A stretch of DNA of 64,000 bases from Streptomyces asiaticus (GCF_018138715.1 NZ_JAGSHX010000006.1:2294001-2358000); one strand, 5' to 3'; positions 34,445 through 47,264 are shown, counted from the stretch's first letter. Notes: a model not told the origin generated them from the letters alone. Numbers and translations are program-made.

Positions 34445-36007
34445 CTATGAACCCTGGGGCTGCTTGGCGCTGTTGGCGTCGAGGCGTGGACCGGTAGGCA
34501 GGAATTCGGACCAGTCCGCGGGCACCGGAGTCGGGTTGACGTCCTGGTATCCGAGGCTGCGCTGGGCCCTGTTGACGTCCTGCTGGGTCTCAGTGGCCTT
34601 TTCCTTGTCGGAGTCTTCGCCGCCGATTTTCGACTTGCCGGAATCGCTGTCGTTGTTGGACTGGACCGAGTAGCGAAGGCCGGTGTCGGTCACCAGGAAG
34701 ACGGGACCGTTCTTGATCTGTCGGCCGCTCACCTGGCGGTAGAGCACTCCCGACCCCGGGGTCACATAGGCGCTGGTGGCGCCGTCCGGGATGGTGGCCG
34801 GGAAGTCCTTGCCAGCCCAAGTAGTCACCTTGGCACCGCCCTTGGCGGTCACCCCGTCCAAGATGCTGCAACTGGTGTCACGCGCTCCGCTGCCCAGCGC
34901 GGGATCGACGGAGTTGGCCTGGCTCGGGATTTCGCTGGGCCAGTGGTACTGGCCGTAGAAATCGTTCTCCGTGTCCGGGTTGAACGACTGGGCCGCCACT
35001 CGCTTGGCCATACTCGCCCCATTGATGGAGGTCTTGCTCCTGAGCAGGAGCTTGGCCACAAACTCCGAGACGCGCTGGACCTTTCCCCGCAGCACCACAT
35101 ACTTCTGGGTGCCGGCTCCGGTGGGCGCTTCGAGCACCATGCCGACCCGGTTCGCATCGCCGAGGCTCGAGATCCCGGCGTCATCGCCGACCCGGCCCGG
35201 GACCTGCGGAAAGTCGATCGGTGCCCCGTCCCTGAAGGTCGCCAGCCAGTCCCTGGTGACTCGCTGCGGCTTCGCGCCGTCGTGAAAGATCGAGCGCAGC
35301 AGAAGGTTGGTGTCCTCGGCGGACTTGGCCTTCCAGTCCGGACCGCCGATCACATACTTGACGCCCCGCGGATCGACGAGATAGCGGGCGCCGTCCTGAT
35401 CCTGCACATAGAGGGCCTGGCCACCGTGGAGCGCCTGGGATCCGTGCAGCTTCTTGAGCTTCGGGTCCCGGTCGGAAAAGAGGAAGACGGCCTTCTGTGT
35501 GGTGTTCCCATTGCCGCCCGGCTGTTCACAGACCGCCCACGTCATGCGCTTCTTCGCCTCGTCCGCACTGGGGATGCGGTCCGGTGCGTACGGAATGCCG
35601 ATCGTTGGGCCACGCGGGATGTGGCCGTCGTCCAGCTCCGACTCCTTCACCTTGATGATGCTGGACTTCTCGGGGTCGAGGAGGAGCTTGGCGGAGGCCA
35701 GGTTCAGCACGGGGTGGAGTTGGGGCTTGCCGCCGGTCTTCAGGATGACGTACCGAGTGGTGGAGTCACTGCCGACGATCACATGCGATTCCGGTGTGTC
35801 CCACCCCTTGGGGGCGACGGGCTTGAACATGCCCCAGGCCCCGAAACCGGCGAGGATCAGGGCCCCGACGACGACTCCGGGAAGGACCGCGCGCAGCGGA
35901 CGCGGCGCACCCTCCTCCGTGCCGCTCGGCGTGGGTTGCAAAAAGGCGGCGACTGTCCGCTTCTTCGCATAGATATAGGCGTTGAGTTCATCCCGCCGTG
36001 ATGCCAT
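34445..36007 (-). CDS. eccB: type VII secretion core protein EccB
   Basis: A 520-residue bitopic membrane protein of the ESX core complex. It starts MASRRDELNAYIYAKKRTVA, a very typical EccB N-terminus, has one transmembrane helix (LRAVLPGVVVGALILAGFGAWG, about 38-60, given here as position) and a large extracytoplasmic domain with repeat-like segments and two cysteines (AVCEQ and TSCSIL) likely to form a disulfide. GGGGAGAAG precedes the ATG. It is divergent from eccE, with 181 bases between them holding both promoters; no clear motifs could be assigned there. Confidence 0.95.
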   Translation of the reverse strand: MASRRDELNAYIYAKKRTVAAFLQPTPSGTEEGAPRPLRAVLPGVVVGALILAGFGAWGMFKPVAPKGWDTPESHVIVGSDSTTRYVILKTGGKPQLHPVLNLASAKLLLDPEKSSIIKVKESELDDGHIPRGPTIGIPYAPDRIPSADEAKKRMTWAVCEQPGGNGNTTQKAVFLFSDRDPKLKKLHGSQALHGGQALYVQDQDGARYLVDPRGVKYVIGGPDWKAKSAEDTNLLLRSIFHDGAKPQRVTRDWLATFRDGAPIDFPQVPGRVGDDAGISSLGDANRVGMVLEAPTGAGTQKYVVLRGKVQRVSEFVAKLLLRSKTSINGASMAKRVAAQSFNPDTENDFYGQYHWPSEIPSQANSVDPALGSGARDTSCSILDGVTAKGGAKVTTWAGKDFPATIPDGATSAYVTPGSGVLYRQVSGRQIKNGPVFLVTDTGLRYSVQSNNDSDSGKSKIGGEDSDKEKATETQQDVNRAQRSLGYQDVNPTPVPADWSEFLPTGPRLDANSAKQPQGS

Positions 36008-36188
36008 TTTTAGCCGCTTCTCCCCGCTTTTCGGCCTCGGTAGTCAGGTGGCCTGCCCTCGGTCCTGGCGTCGTACCGACCCTCTACTATGCCGGTAGTG
36101 AACTGGCTCATGCCGCCCGGGGACACTCACCGGGGCAACGGCGACCGGGCCGTTCGGGCCGGTTTCGGACATGAGGGGGCTGACGGGG

Positions 36189-37532
36189 ATGGCTGCCGCA
36201 ACGCGCGCACGTGCCACGAGGAGCGCGTCCGGCCGAGGAGCACCGAGCGGACCCCGTCCGCCCGCACCCGCTGACGCTCCCCCGACAGCGGCTCCCATCA
36301 CCTCCGCCACCCCGCGCACGATGTCCCGGCCCGGCAGCTTCGGCCCCCTGCGGCTCCAGCAATTCGTGCTGATCGAGGTGGCCGCGGCGATCGTGCTGGC
36401 CGCCGGGGTGGTCGACAAACTCCTGCTGGTGCCCGCCGGAGTCGTGGGCGTCGTCCTGGTCCTGCTGGCCGTGGTCACGCGTCATCAGCAGCCGATACCG
36501 GAATGGCTCAGCACCGCGCTCGCGCTCCGCAGGCGCCAGCGGCAGGCGGCGAAGCCGCTCGACGCGGGCACGGACCCCGGTTTCACACCGGCTCTGGAGT
36601 GCGAACCGGCCCTGCGCACCTATACGTTCACCGATCGCGAGCGGCGCATGGTCGGCTTGGTGGGCGACGGCACCTTTCTCACCGCGATCTTGCAGGTGGA
36701 CGCCACGGACTCACCGCTGCGCCCGCACCGTACGCAGCGTCCGCTGCCGCTTTCGCTGCTGCGCGATGCCATGGATGTCGATGGAATCCTGCTGGAGTCC
36801 GTGCAGGTGGTGCAGCATGCGTTGCCGGCGCCCGCCCCCCACCTGTCGGCGCAGACGGTGCCCGTGCGCAACTACGGTCCGCTTCAGGAGCAGACGGGCG
36901 CGCCCGCGGTCCGTCTGACGTGGGTGGCCTTGAAGTTCGACCCGGAGCTCTGCCCGGAGGCCGTCGCGGCCCGGGGCGGGGGCCTCGAGGGCGCGCAGCG
37001 GTGTGTGCTGCGGGCGGCGGACCAGCTGTCGAGCAGGCTACAGGGGGCAGGCTTCGGCGTGACGCTTCTGCCGGAGGAAGGCGTGACGGCGGCGATCGCC
37101 ACCGCCGCGAGCGTCAATCCGAGGGCGACGGCGCAGGCCCGGCAGACCAACACGCTCAGTCGACGCACGGTCGAGAGCACACGGGCCTGGCGCTGCGACG
37201 ACCGGTGGCACACCACCTACTGGATCAGCAGGTGGCCACAGTTGGGACCGGGAGCCACGCCCCTTCCCCAACTGGCCGCGCTGCTGACCTCACTGCCCGC
37301 GCTCGCGACCACGCTCAGCCTCACCCTGCGCCGGGGCGGGACGCAGAGCGGCCGGCCCGCGCCCACGGTGAGCGGGCATGTGCGGATCACGGGTCATAGC
37401 GCGGACGACCTGGTCGCGATGAGGCGAGAGCTCCAGCGCACCGCCCGTGGGGTGCGGGTGGGTCTCGCACGGCTGGACCGCGAGCAGGTACCCGGCGTAC
37501 TCGCCACTCTGCCCCTGGGAGGGACCCGCTGA
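36189..37532 (+). CDS. eccE: type VII secretion protein EccE
   Basis: A 447-residue protein with a Pro/Ala-rich N-terminal 45 residues, two adjacent transmembrane helices (FVLIEVAAAIVLAAGVVDKL and VPAGVVGVVLVLLAVV) and a soluble domain containing YTFTDRERRMVGLVGDGTFL and the conserved WISRWP-type segment. This is the EccE pattern; EccE sits at the periphery of the core complex. ATG at 36189 is favoured over ATG 36171 because conservation starts later and GGGGCTGACGGGG precedes it, but the choice is uncertain. Its stop overlaps the start of the next gene (TGATG). Confidence 0.88.
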   Translation: MAAATRARATRSASGRGAPSGPRPPAPADAPPTAAPITSATPRTMSRPGSFGPLRLQQFVLIEVAAAIVLAAGVVDKLLLVPAGVVGVVLVLLAVVTRHQQPIPEWLSTALALRRRQRQAAKPLDAGTDPGFTPALECEPALRTYTFTDRERRMVGLVGDGTFLTAILQVDATDSPLRPHRTQRPLPLSLLRDAMDVDGILLESVQVVQHALPAPAPHLSAQTVPVRNYGPLQEQTGAPAVRLTWVALKFDPELCPEAVAARGGGLEGAQRCVLRAADQLSSRLQGAGFGVTLLPEEGVTAAIATAASVNPRATAQARQTNTLSRRTVESTRAWRCDDRWHTTYWISRWPQLGPGATPLPQLAALLTSLPALATTLSLTLRRGGTQSGRPAPTVSGHVRITGHSADDLVAMRRELQRTARGVRVGLARLDREQVPGVLATLPLGGTR

Positions 37533-38338
37533 TGGCCATGCCGACGACCGTCTCAGGCGGCCCTTCCTACGCCCCGGCCTCCACACCTGGCCATCTGCCC
37601 GGTCAGCCGGACGAGCCCGTGGCTCCCGCCCCGCGCAGGACGCGACGGGGATTCGGGCTGATCGGACCCCGGCGTCAACGGCATGAGCTCCCCCCGGAGC
37701 AGTTCGACGCACTGGCGCTGCCGGTCGGCGACGACGGGGTGGCGATCGGTGTCGGTGCGCGGGACCAACCCGCCGTGCTGGGCCTGCACCGTCCCACGCC
37801 CTTCAACGTGGTTCTGGTCGGCGGGCTGTGGACGGCGCAGGTGATCGGATTGCGAGCGGTGGCCACGGGCGCCCGGGTCACCGTGGAGACCGGCCGTCAG
37901 CAGATGTGGGCGTCATTGGCGCAGGCCGCGAACGGCGGTTACCAGAGCATGACCCTCCACGACGTGGGACGTGTGCCGCCGCAGGGGCCGTCGATCGGCA
38001 GCCCCGTTTTGGTGATCCGTGACGCGGGCATGCGACCGCCGCGCGGGCGGGTGACTTCGGCGCCGTGGCAGTCCGTGCTGACGCTTCTGCCCTACCTGAG
38101 CCCGGTCGCCCCCCGGCTCATGGAAAACGCGGACCTGGTGGGCGTCCAGCGGGTGTCGCCCGAGGAGGCCGCCCAGGTCGGACGGATCATGGGGCTGCCG
38201 TCCACGGATGTCGAATCACTGTCCACGCTTCCGGACGGGGTCACTCTTTGGTGTGATCGTCAGTCGCGGCTCTACGTGGCGACGCATCCGACTGACATCG
38301 AATCCGGCCTGCTGGGCGGGGCTCGCCGCATGGACTGA
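37532..38338 (+). CDS. conserved T7SS-locus protein coupled to eccE, unknown function
   Basis: A 268-residue protein. The first 45 residues are Pro-rich; the rest is a compact domain with GDDGVAIGVGARDQPAVLGL, FNVVLVGGLWTAQVIGLRAV and MTLHDVGRVPPQGPSIG. There are no signal peptide and no transmembrane helix, so it is probably cytoplasmic. Its ATG overlaps the eccE stop by one base, a strong sign of joint function with the secretion core. I know similar proteins only as uncharacterised products of Streptomyces T7SS loci. Confidence 0.75.
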   Translation: MAMPTTVSGGPSYAPASTPGHLPGQPDEPVAPAPRRTRRGFGLIGPRRQRHELPPEQFDALALPVGDDGVAIGVGARDQPAVLGLHRPTPFNVVLVGGLWTAQVIGLRAVATGARVTVETGRQQMWASLAQAANGGYQSMTLHDVGRVPPQGPSIGSPVLVIRDAGMRPPRGRVTSAPWQSVLTLLPYLSPVAPRLMENADLVGVQRVSPEEAAQVGRIMGLPSTDVESLSTLPDGVTLWCDRQSRLYVATHPTDIESGLLGGARRMD

Positions 38339-38433
38339 CAGTGTTCGATTGCCGCCGCGCACACGGTGGATGAGACTGTCAGCCAAGCATCAGGCGGGCT
38401 TGTTTCCGCGGTACCCGAAGGGATTCTCCACCA

Positions 38434-38664
38434 ATGGCCGATGCCAAAGAGAAGGAAGAGCTGTACGCCCTCGACATCTCCGGTGTCGAGTGGCTCAGCG
38501 CACCTGGCAGCAGCTCCGAGGACCGGGTGGAGATCGCCTACCTGCCGAACGGGGCAGTGGCCATGCGGAATTCCACCGACCCCGAGACCGTGCTGCGCTA
38601 CACGGAGGCCGAATGGCGTGCCTTCGTCCTGGGCGCGAGGGACGGCGAATTCGATCTGAGCTGA
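38434..38664 (+). CDS. DUF397 domain protein
   Basis: A 76-residue protein with the DUF397 pattern: ISGVEWLSAPGSSSEDRVEI, then AYLPNGAVAMRNSTDPE and the ending EAEWRAFVLGARDGEFDLS. DUF397 proteins are abundant in streptomycetes and usually sit next to a helix-turn-helix regulator of the BldB/WhiJ type; none is present here, so this one is an orphan. ATG with AAGGGA about 11 bases upstream. It ends in a strong hairpin and may be the last gene of the eccE unit (95-base gap). Confidence 0.9.
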   Translation: MADAKEKEELYALDISGVEWLSAPGSSSEDRVEIAYLPNGAVAMRNSTDPETVLRYTEAEWRAFVLGARDGEFDLS

Positions 38665-38675
38665 GGAGCGCGGGT

Positions 38676-38709
38676 GCGGGGGCGGACGCCGGTCGGTGTC
38701 CGCCCCCGC
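38676..38709. terminator. bidirectional terminator hairpin
   Basis: A perfect 12-bp stem (38676-38687 with 38698-38709) around a 10-base loop, between the converging DUF397 gene and the propeller protein gene. The stem is all G/C except for one pair, and no T-tract follows. Confidence 0.88.
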
Positions 38710-38737
38710 GGTCGTGTCCCCACCGCTCGGCCGCCAC

Positions 38738-40561
38738 TCAGCGGCCGAAAGCCATCAGGAGGTTTTCGGCGGTGGTGTCGGTGCCGGTGATGCGGTTGGT
38801 GGCGATGTAGAAGTTGCCGTTGCGGTAGGTGTGGGTGGCCGAGTAGAAGTCGCGCTCGGCTTTTTGGGTGGCCTGGGGGAGGCGCAGGAGGGTTTTGGGC
38901 TTGCCGCCGTTGGGGCCGATGCGGACTATTCGACCGGGGGCGGCGTATGTGGGCTTTTCGTAGGCGATGAGGTTCTTGCCGTCCATGTTCAGCGGGAGCA
39001 GGAGCCGTTCGGCCACCTTGACCGCCCATTTCCGTTTGCCGGTGGTGAGGTCGAAGGCGTGGATCTCGCTCGTGGAGCCCAGACCGTGGTCCTGGGTCAT
39101 CTCGGTCGGCAGGTAGAAGGTGTCGGCGGAGACGGCGACGCCCTCGCAGTTGCCCATGTTGGTGCCGAAGATGTCCGTGCCGCACTCCGGCTGGTAGGAC
39201 TGCTTGCCCAGCGCGAGGGTCGAGCGTTCCCTGCCCTTGTCGGAGAGGGCCAGGATGCCGCCGGAGCGTCGGTCCTGGTCGATGAGGGCCACCACAGCGG
39301 GGCTGCTGGAGAAGATGTTGCTGACCTTGAAGCCCTTACGGACGGTGTAGGTCCACTTGATCGAGCCGGTGGGGGCGAGCTGCTGGACCTTGGCGGTGCC
39401 ATTGGTGCAGGAGTAGGCGCGCAGCAGGACCTTCCCGCCCGCGTATCCGTCAATGGAACAGCCCGCGCTCGGCTTTTCGGGTGAGACTTCCTTGCCGTCA
39501 CTGACCTTGATGACGGCGGAGCCGCCGAACCAGGCCATGCCGACGAGATTGCCGCTCTGCGCCATGCCCACATTCGTGTAGCCGCCGCCCATGGCGTCGC
39601 TCTCGGGGGCGGGATGGTCCCAGAGCTTGACGCCCTTGTTGAGGTCGATCAGGGCGAGTTGGCTACAGGAGTCCTTTCCATGGCCCGCATAGGTGACCAC
39701 GACCTTGCCGTCGGTCGTGGAGGTGGGAGCCGCGCAGACCGCCTTGGGGAGCGAGAGGGTCCACTTGCTGCCCCCTTCGTCCTTGTACGCGACGATCTTG
39801 TTCTCGACCGCCTTGACCACATAGCCCTTCATCGCCCAGAAGCCGGGCACTTCGAGGTTGCTCGTGCTGACCTCGGGCGCGGGCTTCTGGTAGAGGACCT
39901 TGGCCTCGCCCGCCCGGCGCTGGTCGTTGGGATCGCTTTCGCCGTTGCCGCGGCCGCCGGTTTTATCGCCGTCACCGGTCGTCGGCTCGGGCGTCGGGTC
40001 CTGTGTCCTGGGGTGGCGCGGGGTGGTCGTCGTGGGACTCGCGGTGGGGTTCTTACCGCCGTCATCACCGCCCACCGCCGCGTACACCCCGCCGCCGGCC
40101 GCGAGCAGTACCGCCACCGCCGCACCGACGATGACGGCCTTCCGCTTCGGGGCCCGGCCGCCGTTGGTGGGCGGAGGCGTGCCGTACGGCCCGCCGGGCA
40201 GTGGGGTGTACGGACCGCCGTACTCCGGCTGGCGTGTGTACGGGTTCTGGGCGTACGGGTTCTGGGCGTACGGGTTCAACGGGCCCGCGCCCGGGGGCGC
40301 GCCGGGCGGTGGTGGAGGCGGGCTCGGTGGGAGGGCGCCATCCCATATCTGCGGCGGAGTGTGGCCCCTCGACGGAGCTGACGGGGGCCTCTGGGGCGCG
40401 GTGGGCGGCGTGGGTGGTATCGGAGGTCTCCGCGGCGAGCCGAAGCCGCCCTGGCCGGGTTCCCGGGGCTCCTGGGGCTGGTCGGGCTCCTGAGGCTCTG
40501 GGGGCGGTGGGCCGAAGCCGCCGGAGGGCGGCTGGTTGGGTGGCTGGGGCGGCTGCGGCAT
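38738..40561 (-). CDS. membrane-anchored beta-propeller protein with Pro-rich cytoplasmic N-terminus
   Basis: A 607-residue protein. Residues 1-140 are very Pro/Gly-rich with short NPYAQ repeats; a transmembrane helix follows (KAVIVGAAVAVLLAAGGGVY, about 144-165), then a Thr/Pro linker and a PQQ-like beta-propeller outside the membrane (LALIDLNKGVKLWDHP, IHAFDLTTGKRKWAVKV). The propeller part has five or more cysteines. It is built like the kinases at 7271-16190 but with a disordered segment in place of the kinase. Divergent from the EspI-like gene. Its role in the T7SS locus is unknown. Confidence 0.85.
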   Translation of the reverse strand: MPQPPQPPNQPPSGGFGPPPPEPQEPDQPQEPREPGQGGFGSPRRPPIPPTPPTAPQRPPSAPSRGHTPPQIWDGALPPSPPPPPPGAPPGAGPLNPYAQNPYAQNPYTRQPEYGGPYTPLPGGPYGTPPPTNGGRAPKRKAVIVGAAVAVLLAAGGGVYAAVGGDDGGKNPTASPTTTTPRHPRTQDPTPEPTTGDGDKTGGRGNGESDPNDQRRAGEAKVLYQKPAPEVSTSNLEVPGFWAMKGYVVKAVENKIVAYKDEGGSKWTLSLPKAVCAAPTSTTDGKVVVTYAGHGKDSCSQLALIDLNKGVKLWDHPAPESDAMGGGYTNVGMAQSGNLVGMAWFGGSAVIKVSDGKEVSPEKPSAGCSIDGYAGGKVLLRAYSCTNGTAKVQQLAPTGSIKWTYTVRKGFKVSNIFSSSPAVVALIDQDRRSGGILALSDKGRERSTLALGKQSYQPECGTDIFGTNMGNCEGVAVSADTFYLPTEMTQDHGLGSTSEIHAFDLTTGKRKWAVKVAERLLLPLNMDGKNLIAYEKPTYAAPGRIVRIGPNGGKPKTLLRLPQATQKAERDFYSATHTYRNGNFYIATNRITGTDTTAENLLMAFGR

Positions 40562-40962
40562 CTGCGCCTACCTCTCACACGAGTCCACCGACCGGTCGGC
40601 CTCCTCCCCGCGATCCGGTCGGCGGCGCCGGCCGGAAAGGGGCGACATGGTCGCAGATCCCACTGTGCAACGGCATTCGAGCGGGGATTCTTTGTACCAC
40701 CGGATGCTTGGACTTCTCCCCGCGGTTGCCGGGTACGTACCGCCGTAAGGCACGGTGAGGTCTCGGACGGCCTCGAGTGCGCGGACGGGCCTGCCCCCGC
40801 GGCGCTCATGGTGATTAGTCTTGGGGTACCCGGTGGAGCGCCCGTTCAGGGGTCGCCGGCGTCACAAAAGGGGAAAGCCGAACGGTCGGACGACAGTAGC
40901 GATCGGCAACAGATCGGCCTCGCCAAGAATTTCAAGGGTGTTCGACCACACCAGGAGGCATT
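40562..40962. promoter_or_regulatory. divergent intergenic region between the propeller gene and the EspI-like gene
   Basis: This 401-base stretch has no convincing gene on either strand. It must carry the promoters of both flanking genes. The only motif worth naming is a pair of direct GATCGGC copies about 60 bases before the EspI-like start. AGGAGG precedes that start codon. I could not assign -35/-10 boxes with confidence. Confidence 0.4.
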
Positions 40963-44424
<3,462 letters not shown>

Positions 44425-44437
44425 CGAGCGAAGAACA

Positions 44438-44483
44438 CGAACGCGCCCCGCGGGCCGGTGATCCGGCCCGCGGGGCGCGTTCG
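44438..44483. terminator. very strong bidirectional terminator
   Basis: A perfect 21-bp inverted repeat (44438-44458 with 44463-44483) around TGAT, 13 bases after the EspI-like stop and about 107 bases before the ribF stop. It marks the border between the T7SS locus and the ribosome-maturation cluster. Confidence 0.93.
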
Positions 44484-44497
44484 CATTCTCCCGTTCA

Positions 44498-44537
44498 CCA
44501 CGCGGCGCACTGCGCCCCCACGCGGCGCACTGCGCCC
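44498..44537. repeat. 20-bp perfect direct repeat, two copies
   Basis: CCACGCGGCGCACTGCGCCC occurs at 44498-44517 and again at 44518-44537, directly behind the terminator, in the non-coding stretch before the ribF stop codon. No function is apparent. Confidence 0.75.
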
Positions 44538-44589
44538 AGCACGCGCCCTCAGTGGCTCCGTACGCCTCAGTCAGCCGCCGCCGTACGCG

Positions 44590-45543
44590 TCAGCGGCTCC
44601 CGTGCTCCTCCACAAGCTCCCGCGCCCGCTTCACATCGACCGCCATGCGCTCCAGCAGCGCCTCGATCGAGTCGAACTTCTCCTGGCCCCGCAGATAGGC
44701 GAGGAAGTCGACCTCGACGTGGAGTCCGTACAGATCCAGTCCGACCCGGTCGATCGCATACGCCTCGACCGTCCGCTCGGTCCCGTCGAACTGCGGATTG
44801 GTGCCGACCGAGATCGCGGCGGGCATCGCCTCGCCCTGCGCCGTCAGCCAGCCGGCGTAGACGCCGTCGGCCGGGATCGCGGTGTGCGGCGGGGTCTCCA
44901 GGTTGGCCGTCGGGAAGCCCAGCTCACGGCCGCGCTGCGCACCGCGCACCACCACGCCCTCGACCCGGTGCGGCCGCCCCAGGACCTCCATCGCGCCCGT
45001 GACATCGCCCTCCGCGACCAGGCGGCGCACCAGCGTGGAGGAGAACGGCTCGCCGCCGCCCGCCTCGCCGCGCTCGTACAAGTCGATGACCTCGACCTCG
45101 TAGTCGTACGTGGTGCCGAGCTCACGCAGGAAGGCCACGTTCCCGGCGGCCTTGTGGCCGAAGCGGAAGTTCGGGCCCTCCACCACGACCCGGGCGTGCA
45201 ACTTGTCCACCAGCACCTTCACCACGAAGTCGGCGGGGGTGAGCCGCGAGAACTCCGCCGTGAACGGCAGGATCAGCACCGCGTCCACGCCCAGCCCGGC
45301 CATCAGCTCCGCGCGCCGCTGGTGGGTGGCGAGCAGCGGTGGATGGCTGCCGGGCCGGACGACCTCGCTCGGGTGCGGGTCGAAGGTGACCACGACCGCC
45401 GGTACGCCCAGCTCACGCGCCCGTGCCACGGCACGGCCGATGATCAGCTGGTGTCCTCGGTGCACCCCGTCGTAGGAACCGATGGTGACGACGCTGCGCC
45501 CCCAGTCCTCGGGGATGTCCTCCAAGCCACGCCAGCGCTGCAC
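44590..45543 (-). CDS. ribF: bifunctional riboflavin kinase / FAD synthetase
   Basis: A 317-residue cytoplasmic enzyme that phosphorylates riboflavin to FMN and adenylates FMN to FAD. The N-terminal nucleotidyltransferase domain has GSYDGVHRGHQ (22-32) and EGPNFRFGHKAAGN; the C-terminal flavokinase domain has GRELGFPTANLE and the GVYAGW strand. GTG at 45543 with GAGGAG upstream. Last gene of the ribosome-maturation cluster, as in many actinomycetes; 255 bases separate it from truB, so it may have its own promoter. Confidence 0.96.
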   Translation of the reverse strand: MQRWRGLEDIPEDWGRSVVTIGSYDGVHRGHQLIIGRAVARARELGVPAVVVTFDPHPSEVVRPGSHPPLLATHQRRAELMAGLGVDAVLILPFTAEFSRLTPADFVVKVLVDKLHARVVVEGPNFRFGHKAAGNVAFLRELGTTYDYEVEVIDLYERGEAGGGEPFSSTLVRRLVAEGDVTGAMEVLGRPHRVEGVVVRGAQRGRELGFPTANLETPPHTAIPADGVYAGWLTAQGEAMPAAISVGTNPQFDGTERTVEAYAIDRVGLDLYGLHVEVDFLAYLRGQEKFDSIEALLERMAVDVKRARELVEEHGSR

Positions 45544-45798
45544 TTTGCCCGCTCCTCGCCCGAACCTTTGTCTGTCGACTTCGCAGGTCTAAGACTGCCA
45601 TGTCCCGGGCGCCCGCCTCGCATCGGTGGCCGCCTCGAGCGCCTGGACCGACCGGAAGGCCACGGTAGGCGGCCGGTCCCGGCGCGTGCAACGCGGCCCG
45701 GAGTCGGCAATGACACATCGGCGCCGCGCCGGCCGTCCCGATACAGATCGACCGTCCCGGTACAGGGGGCTCCGACGGCGGCAACGCCGTCAATCGCG

Positions 45799-46725
45799 TC
45801 ATACGAAGACGGCCAGGCTCTTCGCCTTGCCCTTCGACTCCTCCACCAGGGCCAGAAAGCGCCCCTCCGGCCCGAAGACCGCGACCGGCCCCGGACCCGG
45901 CGCCCCCGGCGCCCCCGACGGCATGTCGATCCGTACCCCGTTGCCCAGCAGCCGGGCCTGGCGCTCGTCCACGTCCCAGCGCGGGAACGCGGCGGCCGCC
46001 GCCTCCGCGATGGGCAGGATCTCCAGCGACTCCTCCAGCCGCTCCAGCGTCCTGGCGGACTCCAGCCCGTACGGACCGACCCGGGTCCGGCGCAGGGCCG
46101 TGAGATGGCCGCCCACGCCGAGCCCGGCGCCCAGGTCGCGCGCCAGGGCCCGGATGTAGGTGCCGGAGGAGCACACCACCGTGACGTCCAGGTCGAGGAC
46201 GGTGGTGCCGTCCTCCGCCTTGGCCTCGCGACGGTCGTGGAGGACGAAGGAGGAGACGGTCACCGGACGTGCCGGAATCGCGAACTCCTCGCCCTCCCGC
46301 GCCCGTGCGTAGGAGCGCTTGCCGTCGATCTTGATGGCGCTGACCTTCGAGGGGACCTGCTGGATGTCCCCGGTCAGCTCCTCGATCCCGGCCTGGACGG
46401 CGCCCGGGTCGACCCCGTCGGCGCCCTCCGAGGCGGTGATCTCGCCCTCCGCGTCATCGGTGACCGTGGTCTGCCCGAGCCGGATGGTGCCCCGGTACTC
46501 CTTCTCGGTCAGCGCCAGATGGCCCAGCAGCCGGGTGGCCTTCTCCACGCCGACCACGAGCACGCCCGTGGCCATCGGGTCCAGCGTCCCGGCGTGGCCG
46601 ACCCGCCTGGTGCCGGCGAAGCGGCGCATCTTGGCGACGACGTCGTGCGAGGTGAAACCGGCCGGTTTGTCGACGATCACCAGGCCGTCCGGTGCCCCGG
46701 AACCGGCCCTGCTCTTACGCGTCAT
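45799..46725 (-). CDS. truB: tRNA pseudouridine(55) synthase TruB
   Basis: A 308-residue enzyme that makes pseudouridine 55 in the T-loop of tRNAs. The catalytic motif [14 protein letters not shown] has aspartate 49; [11 protein letters not shown] and [14 protein letters not shown] are also typical. The ATG overlaps the rbfA stop (ATGA), so translation is coupled. Confidence 0.97.
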   Translation of the reverse strand: MTRKSRAGSGAPDGLVIVDKPAGFTSHDVVAKMRRFAGTRRVGHAGTLDPMATGVLVVGVEKATRLLGHLALTEKEYRGTIRLGQTTVTDDAEGEITASEGADGVDPGAVQAGIEELTGDIQQVPSKVSAIKIDGKRSYARAREGEEFAIPARPVTVSSFVLHDRREAKAEDGTTVLDLDVTVVCSSGTYIRALARDLGAGLGVGGHLTALRRTRVGPYGLESARTLERLEESLEILPIAEAAAAAFPRWDVDERQARLLGNGVRIDMPSGAPGAPGPGPVAVFGPEGRFLALVEESKGKAKSLAVFV

Positions 46726-47192
46726 GCGTCCGCTGAACCCTTGCCCTCGGCGCCGGGCTCCTCGTCGTCCTCCTGGCCGGGCTTGCGGTACGGGTCGGCT
46801 TCGCCCGCGTAAGCGGCGCCCGAGGACGCCTCGCGCACCTGGGCGTCCGCCTCCCTGGCCTTGGCGAGGAGATCGTCGATGGTGCGGGCGTTCTCCGGCA
46901 GCGCGTCCGGGACGAACGTCAGGGTCGGGGTGAAGCGCACCCCCGTCTGGCGCCCGACCTCCGACCGCAGCACGCCCTTGGCGCTCTCCAGGGCCGCGGC
47001 GGAGGCCGCCCGCTCCTCGTCATCGCCGAAGACCGTGTAGAAGACGGTCGCCTCCCGCAGATCACCGGTGATCCGGGTGTCGGTGATGGTCACATAGCCG
47101 AGCCGCGGGTCCTTGATCCGCCGCTGAAGGGTCTCCGCGACCACGACCCGGATGCGGTCCGCCAGCTTGCGTGCCCGCGCGGTGTCGCTCAT
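46722..47192 (-). CDS. rbfA: 30S ribosome-binding factor RbfA
   Basis: A 156-residue protein that assists maturation of the 16S rRNA 5' end in the 30S subunit. It shows [35 protein letters not shown] and [13 protein letters not shown], the family pattern, plus an acidic tail of about 40 residues longer than the E. coli protein. It is coupled to truB downstream and follows the DUF503 gene. Confidence 0.95.
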   Translation of the reverse strand: MSDTARARKLADRIRVVVAETLQRRIKDPRLGYVTITDTRITGDLREATVFYTVFGDDEERAASAAALESAKGVLRSEVGRQTGVRFTPTLTFVPDALPENARTIDDLLAKAREADAQVREASSGAAYAGEADPYRKPGQEDDEEPGAEGKGSADA

Positions 47193-47264
47193 GCGTCTTC
47201 TTCTCTCTTCTTCGCGTCAGTCATCGATGGCCGGGGGCGCGGTCTGCGACCACCGGTCCGGCCC

